This document shows positions 6,652 through 13,606 of a stretch of 40,377 nt of DNA, one piece after another. The stretch is taken from positions 1 through 40,377 of the IMG/VR virus record IMGVR_UViG_3300022213_000016. One strand, given 5' to 3'. The position numbers and the translations under genes are program-made. Each line of letters opens with the position of its first letter. Position 1 is the first letter of the stretch. Source of the DNA: a virus. The notes under the pieces were generated by a model. The model ran no database searches. It was not told the DNA's origin and worked only from the letters and a program-made list of their open reading frames with translations.

Positions 6652-6852
6652 ATGCGTGGAGGAAAACTAAACGAAGATTTGCAGGAGTACGGAGTACTGG
6701 CGGAATATCGCAAGGCCTTGGAGTTTGACGCGCACAACCACGCGGAACTCATTCGCTCAGCGAATCCACAGGTACATATGAGCAAGTTTGACGCTATTTA
6801 CGACGAAATCACAGAAAAAACACATGGCCCAAATGAACCAAACGAGGAGTAG
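6652..6852 (+). CDS. Small acidic early protein, unknown
   Basis: 66 residues from ATG 6652, with GGAGG five bases upstream; the longer frame to 6538 is antisense-like Arg/Thr filler. Helical, acidic C-terminus (TEKTHGPNEPNEE). Two bases separate it from the next gene. Function unknown. Confidence 0.6.
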   Translation: MRGGKLNEDLQEYGVLAEYRKALEFDAHNHAELIRSANPQVHMSKFDAIYDEITEKTHGPNEPNEE

Positions 6853-6854
6853 CT

Positions 6855-7082
6855 ATGCCAAATCAGTTACCAGAAACACAAGAAGAAATGGAATGGTTAA
6901 AGCGGAGATTCTTTAACCTAATGTGCTTCAGATTGGGTGGTGAAGTTACCGTGACACAGGCAGAACTGGAAGACGTTACACGGTTTGTAGAACGAACACA
7001 GATACTTTTGCTCCAACATCCTGATAAGCCAAACGAATTCTTGCTTAAGACGATACGAAGAAAGGGACCAGGAGAAACCTAG
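6855..7082 (+). CDS. Small helical early protein, unknown
   Basis: 75 residues, GAGGAG eight bases upstream. Mostly helix ('TQEEMEWLKRRFFNLMCFRLGG', 'TQAELEDVTRFVERTQILLLQH'). It is the last gene before an AT-rich hairpin and the sigma-like gene; its stop lies in the hairpin's left arm. No family recognised. Confidence 0.6.
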   Translation: MPNQLPETQEEMEWLKRRFFNLMCFRLGGEVTVTQAELEDVTRFVERTQILLLQHPDKPNEFLLKTIRRKGPGET

Positions 7083-7170
7083 TATTATATTATATATATT
7101 ATACTAGTATAACTAGTACTATATCACGTTGTATCTAGTTCGTAACGACAGTGAAGAACTAGAACTAGTA
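7079..7170. promoter_or_regulatory. AT-rich hairpin plus ACTAGTA repeats upstream of the sigma-like gene
   Basis: CTAGTAT (7079-7085) and ATACTAG (7101-7107) flank an almost pure AT core, much like the element at 2299-2340. ACTAGTA follows at 7103, 7112 and 7164. The region is a 105-base gap in an otherwise gapless operon, so it probably holds a promoter or operator for the sigma-like gene, or a second target of whatever binds the 2168-2291 array. Confidence 0.55.
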
Positions 7171-7187
7171 GAACGGGGGGGATTCAC

Positions 7188-7838
7188 ATGCAGCAAAGGG
7201 AATTCAAACAACTAGTGCGCCAGAGTATCACGAAGCTAAGGCAACAAGTAAGCAAGACTGGTATTGCCTATGATGATTGCCAGGATATTCTGGCTACTGT
7301 GTTTGATAGAGCGTACCGCAAGAAAGCCTATACTAGGCTATCGAAGGCTAAGGCCTTCTCATACTTGGCGAGTCGCGTCTACTTTGCTGCACATGAATTC
7401 TTGCGACAAGAACAAAATAAGAAAACAAGAGAGTGTTTCTTACCAGACGATACCGAGAGTCCCTTGATCCGCTTTGTTGAAGAACATACCGTTCCGGTAA
7501 CAGAGTGTCCGTTTTGTTTCCAAGAAACCCTAAACGCGCTAGGCACGTGTAGTGCCTGTCATACTGCCTGTCCATCGTATGCTGTGCTCCATCGTGGAAC
7601 ATACTCGATTGAAACTGTAAGCCTAGCCTTGGACGAAGACGTAATGCAGAAGACAGACATCAATCAAGCCATAGAAAGCTTGAACCCGATGGAGCAGAAG
7701 GTCGTTAAAGCCTGCATCATGGGCAATGAAAGTCTCGAATCCTTTGCCCAAATTGAAGCGCTGAATAGGAAGACACTCTGGAGAATTTGGGTAAAAGCCC
7801 GTGAAAAGCTTACACAGAAATTAGCAGAATATGCCTGA
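7188..7838 (+). CDS. Sigma-factor-like protein with inserted zinc ribbon
   Basis: 216 residues. Residues 25-75 ('AYDDCQDILATVFDRAYRKK...AFSYLASRVYFAAHEFLRQE') follow the sigma70/ECF region 2 pattern. Residues 157-213 ('DINQAIESLNPMEQKVVKACIMGNESLESFAQIEALNRKTLWRIWVKAREKL') follow the region 4 helix-turn-helix pattern. Between them sit C107-x2-C110 and C121-x2-C124, a zinc-ribbon insert. It would redirect host RNA polymerase to phage promoters; no phage RNA polymerase is seen in the genome. The start has an unusual seven-G ribosome site (7175-7181). It could instead be a sigma-derived replication or regulatory factor. Family assignment is by pattern only. Confidence 0.65.
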   Translation: MQQREFKQLVRQSITKLRQQVSKTGIAYDDCQDILATVFDRAYRKKAYTRLSKAKAFSYLASRVYFAAHEFLRQEQNKKTRECFLPDDTESPLIRFVEEHTVPVTECPFCFQETLNALGTCSACHTACPSYAVLHRGTYSIETVSLALDEDVMQKTDINQAIESLNPMEQKVVKACIMGNESLESFAQIEALNRKTLWRIWVKAREKLTQKLAEYA

Positions 7839-7884
7839 TTGGTAAAAATAACACAGTTTTCTCCCTTGTATAACAAGTAGTTAG

Positions 7885-7914
7885 AGGCCTGAGACAAACG
7901 CATGTTTCAGGCCT
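7885..7914 (+). terminator. Hairpin after the sigma-like gene, possible terminator
   Basis: AGGCCTG and CAGGCCT arms (outer limits 7885-7914) enclose a second small stem (AAAC/GTTT). Only three T residues follow, so termination would be partial. It lies in the 102-base gap before the primase gene and may set the ratio of sigma-like to replication mRNA. Confidence 0.5.
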
Positions 7915-7940
7915 TTAACTCTATACAGGGGGGGAAAACT

Positions 7941-8627
7941 ATGAGTTATGAACATGAGCGGTATACCTCACGTGAGAAGAATACAGCATTCAATACGGTA
8001 TGGCCTGCAGTAGAATGCGGTGAGACTGCAGACAACGAACTACGCCACTATCTTCGCTCTAGACGTTTAGACTTCGAGACGGCCTATCTTGCTGGTTGGT
8101 ATCCATCGGTAATAAACAATTGTCTTCGCCTTGTAATACCCTGTAAGTCTCTCAATCCTAAACATGCGTACTACCAAGCCAGAGCCTTAGACAAGAGCAT
8201 CCGTCTTCGCTACGTCTCTCCTTCTGGCCCTAGGCTCGGCGCTTTGTGTATTGTCGATCCTGTCTTATTTGACTGGGACGATACGCTATCTCCCTCTGTC
8301 ACGGCGATTGTAGAGGGTCCCATGTGCGCCCTGGCTCTTGCCTCTTTGGGAATTCCAGCTATTGCCTTAATGGGTATCAGTCCAGAGCCTAGCGCATGTT
8401 CGCACCTTGTTTCTATTCTTAAGTCTCGCCACCACGATGCAGCTATCTTGCTAGACAATGAAGACGAAGCACAAGCCAGTGCTTCAAATCTTGCTGTCTT
8501 TCTAGCAGGGAACGGAATTATCAACCACGTCTTCTTGTTAAAAAGCAAAGACGTTGCCGATTCTTCAGACAAGGAACGCAAGAAAATAGCAGGAGACATT
8601 CTACAATGGCAAAGGAAGTCAAGGTAG
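7941..8627 (+). CDS. TOPRIM-domain DNA primase-like protein
   Basis: 228 residues from ATG 7941; the site is a seven-G run (7928-7934), so the open frame to 7902 is not used. 'LRLVIPCKSLNPKHAYYQARALD...RYVSP' is the core seen in phage and DnaG primases. 'VTAIVEGPMCALALASLGIPAIALMG' supplies the TOPRIM Glu, and 'DAAILLDNEDEAQASASNLAVFL' the DxDxA-type metal site. I see no N-terminal zinc-binding domain or helicase domain. It would prime DNA synthesis with the polymerase (overlaps its start by 22 bases) and the DnaB-like helicase. Confidence 0.8.
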   Translation: MSYEHERYTSREKNTAFNTVWPAVECGETADNELRHYLRSRRLDFETAYLAGWYPSVINNCLRLVIPCKSLNPKHAYYQARALDKSIRLRYVSPSGPRLGALCIVDPVLFDWDDTLSPSVTAIVEGPMCALALASLGIPAIALMGISPEPSACSHLVSILKSRHHDAAILLDNEDEAQASASNLAVFLAGNGIINHVFLLKSKDVADSSDKERKKIAGDILQWQRKSR

Positions 8628-11116
8628 TTAATAACAAGTTTGGTACTGTAGCTGAGTGCTCAGAGAACGCCAAGCTATCGCGTAAGGCTTGCCAGGAATG
8701 CGGATTGGCTAATACCTGCAATGAACCTTTCTTACGTCCGTATCTTCCCTTGAATTGGACTAGCGAATATTTATTTATTGTCGAGGTATCTAGCCAAGGC
8801 GAAGCAAACTACCCTAGGCGTGGCGTGTTCTTGTCAGAATCAGAAGGCAAGGTATTAGGTCGCGTTCTCTCAAGGGTTGGTCTGAACAAGGACCAAGTGG
8901 CTTTCTACCCTGTGCTCCGTTGCCGTCCGAACCTATCCGGCTCTAAGAAAGCTAAGATGCACTCTCTTAGGGCTTGCCGTCCGTTTCTCTTGGATGCACT
9001 TAGAGAGGCTGAAGCAAAACATATCTTGCTATGTGGCGAAGCCTGTGTACGTGCGTTCACGAACTCAGGAAAGTCTAGCTCGATCAATACCACACGTGGA
9101 CGTGAGCTATCACTAGACAACTACAAAGCCTACGCCACAGTGTCACTCAAGAGCCTTGTTGCAGACCCTCATGCTTCAGCAAGATTTACTGAAGACTTGC
9201 AACGGTTCAACCGACCGCTCTTGAAGTATCCAGGGATTCTACCTAGTGTATCTAAAAAGATACAGTCAAGTGTTGCACAAAAAACACAGTACCTCGGCTT
9301 CGATACCGAATTCAGTCCGGACCTTGCGCCGATTACCCTAGGAATCGCCACAGAGGCCAACGCCCTGGGCGTAGGCATTGAGAAAAGTGCTCAGGCCCTA
9401 CCTTACCTTCAGGATTCCATAATCGTAGGCCACAACGTCACTGTGGATGTCGAGAGTTTGATAAGACTTCACTCCAAAACGTTGGACAAAGCCTTGAACA
9501 GGTGGTTACAGGGTGATCGTCTACGAGACACAAGCCTACTGGCTAGGTTGGCGGACGAGAACAGAGGTAAGGGCGGGTACAAGCTGGAGAGTCTCGCGAC
9601 CAGTCTCCTCAACGTCAAGGACTGGAAGGGACCTACTGAGGCACTGGGTACCGATTCGACAAAGTGGCCGAAGCATCTCCGCGACGAACGCTGTCGGTTA
9701 GATGCGTGGGCAACACTTCAGATTTATCGAGCACTCGAACCAGACGTTGAAGGCCCCGCTAGACTCTCACATAAGATAGCCATGACCTTGCGCCGCTTTT
9801 ATTGGACTGGGGTGTACATCTCGAAGAAGAACTACCAGACCATGAAAGTGCAAGTCGAGAAAGAACGAGCGGCAGCACTCGGAGACCTCACACAATTTGC
9901 AAAGAAGTTTGGACTTAAGGATTTCTCTCCGACAAAAGACGATCACCTTAGAGATTACGTCTATGGAGAGAACGGAGTAGGGTTGCGGGTCGGCAAACTA
10001 ACTAAGGGCGGCTTGCCCACTGTGTCTGTCAAGACCTTAAAAGAATTCAAAGACCGGCCCGCAATCTCTGCCCTGATTCAGTTTTCTAAATACGACAAGC
10101 TACTCTCCACGTACTGCGAGAGTCTTGCCAAGAAGTTCCAGCCAGTCAAGGATGGTATCTGGATTCCAGTTATCATTAATCCATTGGCAGCGAAGACAGG
10201 TAGGCGATCGAGCGCCGCACCAAACTTTCAGAACTGGCCGGTGGCTGTCCGCAAGATCATCACGTCACGTTGGCAGAACGGAGTCATCGCCGACAACGAC
10301 TACAGCAAGCTTGAGCCTATCTTAGGTGGATGGGTCACAGGAGAACCCAAGCTGACCGATTACTTTGTGAAGCACTCAAACGGGTACATCAAGATCGGCG
10401 AAGACTTCTTTCAAACTTCAGTAGACAAGAACAGCGACCAGTACAAGGCGATGAAGTCCCTCGTGTTGGCGATTCTCTACAACAAAAAGAAATGGAGTCT
10501 TGCCGAGGATCTGTGGGTCAACTACGGAGTCAAGCTGAATACAAACTATGACGACCACATCGAAGAATCCGGCAAGCTCTTGGATAAGTTTCTTAAGCTG
10601 TTCCCGCGTGTGAAGAAGTACCACGAAACTACTGAAGACCTGGTCTTAACGGAAGGAGTAATCTATAATGCCCTAGGCCAAGCCAGAAGGTTGCCGCTAC
10701 CAATCGAACCACAGCGTTCAGACAAGTTAGCCTATAAGATCTACATGAAGTACAAAGCCCACGTGATCAATCAGGCTATCAACTACCGCATTCAGAGTCT
10801 TGCAAGCTATGTCACTGGGTGTGCTGCTATCGATCTTGAGGCTGCATTCTTACGACACTGGAAGTGGGACTACCTGCCCTATCAGCAAGCCTTAATGGAA
10901 AAACGTTGGCCCCGCATTCCGTTGATCTGCATCGAAGTCCATGACGACCTGGTGCAGGACATTCCACCAGAGCACGTCAAGAAAGCCCACGACATTACGC
11001 ATGAGATCATGCAGTGTCCTCCAAGTCTGAAGGCTGTGCTTCCAGAACTGTTTGACTCCAATGTCACGTTGACTGTAGACACGAATACGGGTCCGACCTG
11101 GGGGTTAAAATCATGA
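8606..11116 (+). CDS. polA: DNA polymerase, UDG-like domain + 3'-5' exonuclease + family A polymerase
   Basis: 836 residues. Residues 25-200 resemble family 4 uracil-DNA glycosylase, with C29, C32, C106 and C124 placed as its Fe-S ligands; the GEAPG and HP catalytic motifs are absent (VSSQGEA and SLKS instead). This N-terminal layout is known from phage SPO1 polymerase. Residues 228-380 are a DnaQ-like exonuclease (D233/E235, N277/D281, D366). Residues 390-836 are family A: motif A D565-Y-S with E570; motif B K617 with Leu621 at the Klenow 762 position and Tyr625; motif C H779-D780-D781, where Glu is usual in the last place. It is the replicative polymerase, acting with the primase and helicase. 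Overlaps primase (22 bases) and the next gene (ATGA). Confidence 0.92.
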   Translation: MAKEVKVVNNKFGTVAECSENAKLSRKACQECGLANTCNEPFLRPYLPLNWTSEYLFIVEVSSQGEANYPRRGVFLSESEGKVLGRVLSRVGLNKDQVAFYPVLRCRPNLSGSKKAKMHSLRACRPFLLDALREAEAKHILLCGEACVRAFTNSGKSSSINTTRGRELSLDNYKAYATVSLKSLVADPHASARFTEDLQRFNRPLLKYPGILPSVSKKIQSSVAQKTQYLGFDTEFSPDLAPITLGIATEANALGVGIEKSAQALPYLQDSIIVGHNVTVDVESLIRLHSKTLDKALNRWLQGDRLRDTSLLARLADENRGKGGYKLESLATSLLNVKDWKGPTEALGTDSTKWPKHLRDERCRLDAWATLQIYRALEPDVEGPARLSHKIAMTLRRFYWTGVYISKKNYQTMKVQVEKERAAALGDLTQFAKKFGLKDFSPTKDDHLRDYVYGENGVGLRVGKLTKGGLPTVSVKTLKEFKDRPAISALIQFSKYDKLLSTYCESLAKKFQPVKDGIWIPVIINPLAAKTGRRSSAAPNFQNWPVAVRKIITSRWQNGVIADNDYSKLEPILGGWVTGEPKLTDYFVKHSNGYIKIGEDFFQTSVDKNSDQYKAMKSLVLAILYNKKKWSLAEDLWVNYGVKLNTNYDDHIEESGKLLDKFLKLFPRVKKYHETTEDLVLTEGVIYNALGQARRLPLPIEPQRSDKLAYKIYMKYKAHVINQAINYRIQSLASYVTGCAAIDLEAAFLRHWKWDYLPYQQALMEKRWPRIPLICIEVHDDLVQDIPPEHVKKAHDITHEIMQCPPSLKAVLPELFDSNVTLTVDTNTGPTWGLKS

Positions 11117-11301
11117 GCTACTACTGGGACGATTACTTCAGATATCTAGACCAACGAAAGGAGAAAGAAGTTGAAGAAGAAATCCGGCTCCAAGACGGGA
11201 GCCAAATCAGTCTCGTCGGCCAAGACACATTCACGAGTCAGAACCAAGAAGGCGAACAAGATCTCACGGACCAAGATCAAGCCGACGAAGACGGTGGTTG
11301 A
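11113..11301 (+). CDS. Small acidic protein overlapping the next gene
   Basis: 62 residues; ATG overlaps the polymerase stop (ATGA). The N-terminus (MSYYWDDYFRYLDQRKEKEVEEE) looks protein-like, but the second half overlaps the 93-aa frame for 131 bases and is low in complexity (Q, D, E). It may be a short coupled gene, or only its first 17 codons may be used if ribosomes change frame at 11156-11170. Function unknown. Confidence 0.45.
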   Translation: MSYYWDDYFRYLDQRKEKEVEEEIRLQDGSQISLVGQDTFTSQNQEGEQDLTDQDQADEDGG

Positions 11302-11452
11302 ACAGACTGAACAGCAAGATGACTTTGACACGTTGCTTGCCGATGACGAACTTGTAGATAACTCTCCTGAGTCGGATGACGATTGCGGCCCCACAGACTA
11401 CCACGAGGAAGACTTCTTTTCAGACCTTGACGAGGAGGACGCTGATGTTTAA
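11171..11452 (+). CDS. Small protein with basic N-terminus and acidic C-terminus
   Basis: 93 residues, TTG start with AAAGGAG eight bases upstream. Residues 1-42 are very basic (Lys, Ser, Thr, Arg) and 45-93 very acidic ('DDFDTLLADDELVDNSPESDDD'), so it is probably disordered and could bind DNA or a basic partner. It ends eight bases inside the next gene. Unknown function; the unusual start makes it less certain than its neighbours. Confidence 0.55.
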   Translation: MKKKSGSKTGAKSVSSAKTHSRVRTKKANKISRTKIKPTKTVVEQTEQQDDFDTLLADDELVDNSPESDDDCGPTDYHEEDFFSDLDEEDADV

Positions 11453-11666
11453 AATTGCAGGTAAAAAAGGTAAGCACGAAATGGATCATGTGTTTGATGT
11501 GGACGTTGACAAGGATGGAGACTTGGTGCTTACCTGTAACGAGCAAAATATATTGTGGATCTGCAAACACGATGGATCTATTCACACGGCGTATGGTGTG
11601 GATAGCGAATATGTACCGGCTTTGAAGTTAACCAAGGATAACCGTGTGCACATTGAAAACCTGTAA
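11445..11666 (+). CDS. Small beta-rich protein, unknown
   Basis: 73 residues from ATG 11445, with GGAGG six bases upstream. The strand pattern ('HVFDVDVDKDGDLVLTCNEQNILWICKHDGSIHTAYGV') looks like part of a beta-propeller or small barrel. No family recognised. It sits between the polymerase block and a possible ssDNA-binding protein. Confidence 0.6.
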   Translation: MFKIAGKKGKHEMDHVFDVDVDKDGDLVLTCNEQNILWICKHDGSIHTAYGVDSEYVPALKLTKDNRVHIENL

Positions 11667-11686
11667 TTTTAACCGAAAGGATTAAT

Positions 11687-12115
11687 ATGAGCTGGGGAAA
11701 AAAGAAACGCGGTGGGAATGATGGTAAGTACCTCCGATTGACTGGGCTGTGGCAGAGCAAGAATAAAGAGAACCTGTACACAGGGAAACTTCGAGCTGAA
11801 GACGTGGAGAAGTTAGCCGCGAAGATCGAGGAAGCAGATGGGTCCGATATCGGGTTCTTCTTGTGGGTGAATGAGCAGGAGTCACGCAAGGACCCCCAGT
11901 TTACTTTGCAGTGTGCTGTCTCTGAGTCTGACGGGGGATTCTCCTCGAAGAAAAGGAACCGACGAGACGAAGAGGAACAAGAAGAGCAGGCAGAGGAGGA
12001 ACAAGAAGAGGATGAAGACGATAAGCCGAAGAAGTCTGGAGGAAAAGCTAAAGCTTCTGGTAAAGCTAGCACGACAAGTGGAAAGAGCAAAGGCAAGAAA
12101 AGGGACGACTGGTAA
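11687..12115 (+). CDS. Possible single-stranded DNA-binding protein
   Basis: 142 residues. Residues 14-80 ('KYLRLTGLWQSKNKENLYTGKL...IGFFLWVNEQESRKDPQFTLQCAVS') look like a compact beta-domain. Then a Glu/Asp-rich segment (95-112), a Lys/Ser-rich linker, and the extreme end RDDW, an acid-plus-aromatic tip like that of many SSBs. Position among replication genes fits an SSB, and no other SSB is visible. This is inference; the OB-fold is not proved. Confidence 0.5.
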   Translation: MSWGKKKRGGNDGKYLRLTGLWQSKNKENLYTGKLRAEDVEKLAAKIEEADGSDIGFFLWVNEQESRKDPQFTLQCAVSESDGGFSSKKRNRRDEEEQEEQAEEEQEEDEDDKPKKSGGKAKASGKASTTSGKSKGKKRDDW

Positions 12116-12128
12116 ATAAACTATTAGA

Positions 12129-12240
12129 TTGGGACATGGTAGAAGACAATCTACACCAGCGTGGAGCTGGAGACGGACAAGTTATAGAGGATAGACACCG
12201 GAACGCTCGTGAAATCCCTCTGGTTGTAGTCCTGTCCCGA
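12129..12240 (+). ncRNA. Candidate structured RNA in a packed operon
   Basis: An 8-bp closing helix is possible between 12129-12136 and 12233-12240 (one U-G pair). Inside are hairpins 12139-12143/12150-12154 (GTAGA/TCTAC), 12156-12160/12166-12170 (CCAGC/GCTGG) and 12186-12190/12217-12221 (AGAGG/CCTCT). It lies in one of the few gaps over 100 bases in the early array. It is not a tRNA, because there is no T-loop or acceptor end. A competing 36-codon frame occupies the same bases. Confidence 0.3.
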
Positions 12241-12246
12241 CCATAG
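12136..12246 (+). CDS. Possible 36-aa protein (alternative to the structured RNA)
   Basis: The frame ATG 12136 to TAG 12246 reads MVEDNLHQRGAGDGQVIEDR and onward. The same frame is open upstream to 12109 without a better start. No clear ribosome site precedes it, so it could only be made by coupling to the preceding gene. Either this or the folded RNA explains the gap; I cannot decide. Confidence 0.3.
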   Translation: MVEDNLHQRGAGDGQVIEDRHRNAREIPLVVVLSRP

Positions 12247-12254
12247 GAGATAAC

Positions 12255-12455
12255 ATGATTGATGCAGTCGGTAAGACAATTACGAAAACTAAGACGTGCA
12301 AGATTGCTGGCCTAGCCCTGAGTTCGTGGGCACAACCGTGGTTCTACGTCGGAAAGATTTCTAAACTTTCTGAGTCTGAGAACACGATCTACGTGCGTTC
12401 AGGTGGTGAAACATTTTATATGGACCCAGGCGACTGCGTGGTAATACATCCTTAA
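12255..12455 (+). CDS. Small beta-rich protein, unknown
   Basis: 66 residues, GGAG seven bases upstream of the ATG. Mostly strands ('TCKIAGLALSSWAQPWFYVGKISKLSESENTIYVRSGGETFYMDPGDCVVIHP'), resembling a small SH3-like barrel. Function unknown. Confidence 0.6.
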   Translation: MIDAVGKTITKTKTCKIAGLALSSWAQPWFYVGKISKLSESENTIYVRSGGETFYMDPGDCVVIHP

Positions 12456-12469
12456 TGTGCAGGAGCTTT

Positions 12470-12577
12470 ATGGCGGATACAGTTTTCACATTAGGCATCT
12501 TTATTCTAATCATACTGACTGTGGGTGAGCCCGACCTTCTTGATGCATTAACTTCTTATATTCAAAAGTGCAAGTAG
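12470..12577 (+). CDS. 35-aa single-pass membrane peptide
   Basis: ATG 12470 with a strong site (AGGAG, four bases). MADTVFTLGIFILIILTVGEPD is one transmembrane helix, followed by a short polar end. First of several tiny membrane proteins in the early array. Function unknown. Confidence 0.55.
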   Translation: MADTVFTLGIFILIILTVGEPDLLDALTSYIQKCK

Positions 12578-12584
12578 GAGAACT

Positions 12585-12698
12585 ATGGACAAGATCGTAA
12601 CTGGTTATCTGTATAGCGTGGGTGCAACGGCTGGCTTTGCTACGTGGTATTATGTAGCAGAGATTTTCTTTTACCTGATCGACCGACTCGTCTTCTGA
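12585..12698 (+). CDS. 37-aa membrane peptide
   Basis: ATG 12585 with AGGAG four bases upstream. Aromatic-rich hydrophobic peptide ('GYLYSVGATAGFATWYYVAEIFFYLIDRLVF') long enough for one membrane helix. The TGA overlaps the next ATG. Function unknown. Confidence 0.55.
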   Translation: MDKIVTGYLYSVGATAGFATWYYVAEIFFYLIDRLVF

Positions 12699-12940
12699 TG
12701 AACAAACATGATGTGCTGGCCCATATCTGGCAATTCATCGGCTATGTCGAAGATAGAATGGCAGCACCCAAGCTATTCGACAAAGACGTGATGCGTATCA
12801 AACTTGAACAAATCAAAGAGGTACTAACTAATGCTGACCCTGCCGAAGAATCTGAAAGAGGGAGTCACCCGAAACAAAAAGGCAGAGGCAAGCCTGATTC
12901 AAAAGACAAGGGAATGGCTCGAACACGACTCAAAAGATAG
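12698..12940 (+). CDS. Small helical protein overlapping the nuclease gene
   Basis: 80 residues from ATG 12698, coupled to the previous stop; no independent ribosome site. Residues 1-45 form amphipathic helices ('HDVLAHIWQFIGYVEDRM', 'MRIKLEQIKEVLTN'); the rest is Lys/Gly-rich and overlaps the nuclease frame by 110 bases. The overlap suggests only the N-terminal part is constrained by its own function. Unknown. Confidence 0.5.
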   Translation: MNKHDVLAHIWQFIGYVEDRMAAPKLFDKDVMRIKLEQIKEVLTNADPAEESERGSHPKQKGRGKPDSKDKGMARTRLKR

Positions 12941-13568
12941 GACGGGTATCCATGCCTCAGATCTCCTCGATCCTCGAAAGGCGTACTTCGATAAACGCTA
13001 TCCTCAAAAACTTACAGATAGACTCGTTGGTACGTTCTTTGTTGGTAAGACCCTCCATGCCTTCTTTCTTTCAGCCTTTACAGGTGCCAAGGGTACGGAC
13101 TGGAAGACAGATGGAGGAAGTCACGAGAACAAAAAGCTTGGCATCACCTGGAGTGCAGACTGGATCAAAGACGGAATCCCATACGAGTTCAAGACAAGTC
13201 GTTCTAAATACGAACAGTCGTTTTCAGATCTCAAGAGTTACTTGGAACAGTTGCTTATATACATGGTTGGAACCAAATCCACCACAGGACGGCTTATTAC
13301 TCTCATGTACAACCTCCCAGCAGCTAAAGGAGAGGGTTGGGGAAGCTATCCTCAGTATCGAGCATACGATGTTGAAGTCACTCCTAAAGAACTCAAGCAG
13401 TACGAAGCACAGCTACTTGACACAGCAAACCTTTTACGAGCTGCACTCAAGAAGAAATCGCACAAAGACCTACCCTTGTGTCGAGAGTTCAAGTGCATGG
13501 GGTGTCCACACATGGAGCGGTGCAAACCTGAAGGACGCTACGGCCTAAAGAGGTTTATGCCACGATGA
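12831..13568 (+). CDS. PD-(D/E)XK nuclease, Cas4/RecB-like with cysteine cluster
   Basis: 245 residues. 'TGIHASDLLDPRKAYF' is the entry motif of the RecB/Cas4 family. H76 (KTLH), D110 (WSADW) and E119-F-K121 make the PD-(D/E)XK site, followed by 'YLEQLLIYMVGT', the usual helix after the core. C217, C222, C225 and C231 near the end fit an Fe-S cluster, although Cas4 normally has one of its cysteines at the N-terminus. It would process DNA ends in replication or recombination, alongside endonuclease VII. Start ATG 12831 has GAGG eight bases upstream. No cas genes or CRISPR array are present. Confidence 0.85.
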   Translation: MLTLPKNLKEGVTRNKKAEASLIQKTREWLEHDSKDRTGIHASDLLDPRKAYFDKRYPQKLTDRLVGTFFVGKTLHAFFLSAFTGAKGTDWKTDGGSHENKKLGITWSADWIKDGIPYEFKTSRSKYEQSFSDLKSYLEQLLIYMVGTKSTTGRLITLMYNLPAAKGEGWGSYPQYRAYDVEVTPKELKQYEAQLLDTANLLRAALKKKSHKDLPLCREFKCMGCPHMERCKPEGRYGLKRFMPR

Positions 13569-13606
13569 AGTATGTACCAGACTACGCAAAGTATGGAGCC
13601 ATATGA
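13565..13606 (+). CDS. 13-codon linker frame between nuclease and helicase genes
   Basis: ATG overlaps the nuclease stop (ATGA) and the frame MKYVPDYAKYGAI ends in a TGA that overlaps the helicase ATG. It may have no product function and serve only to carry ribosomes from one gene to the next, since the helicase has its own GGAG. Low confidence as a gene. Confidence 0.25.
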   Translation: MKYVPDYAKYGAI

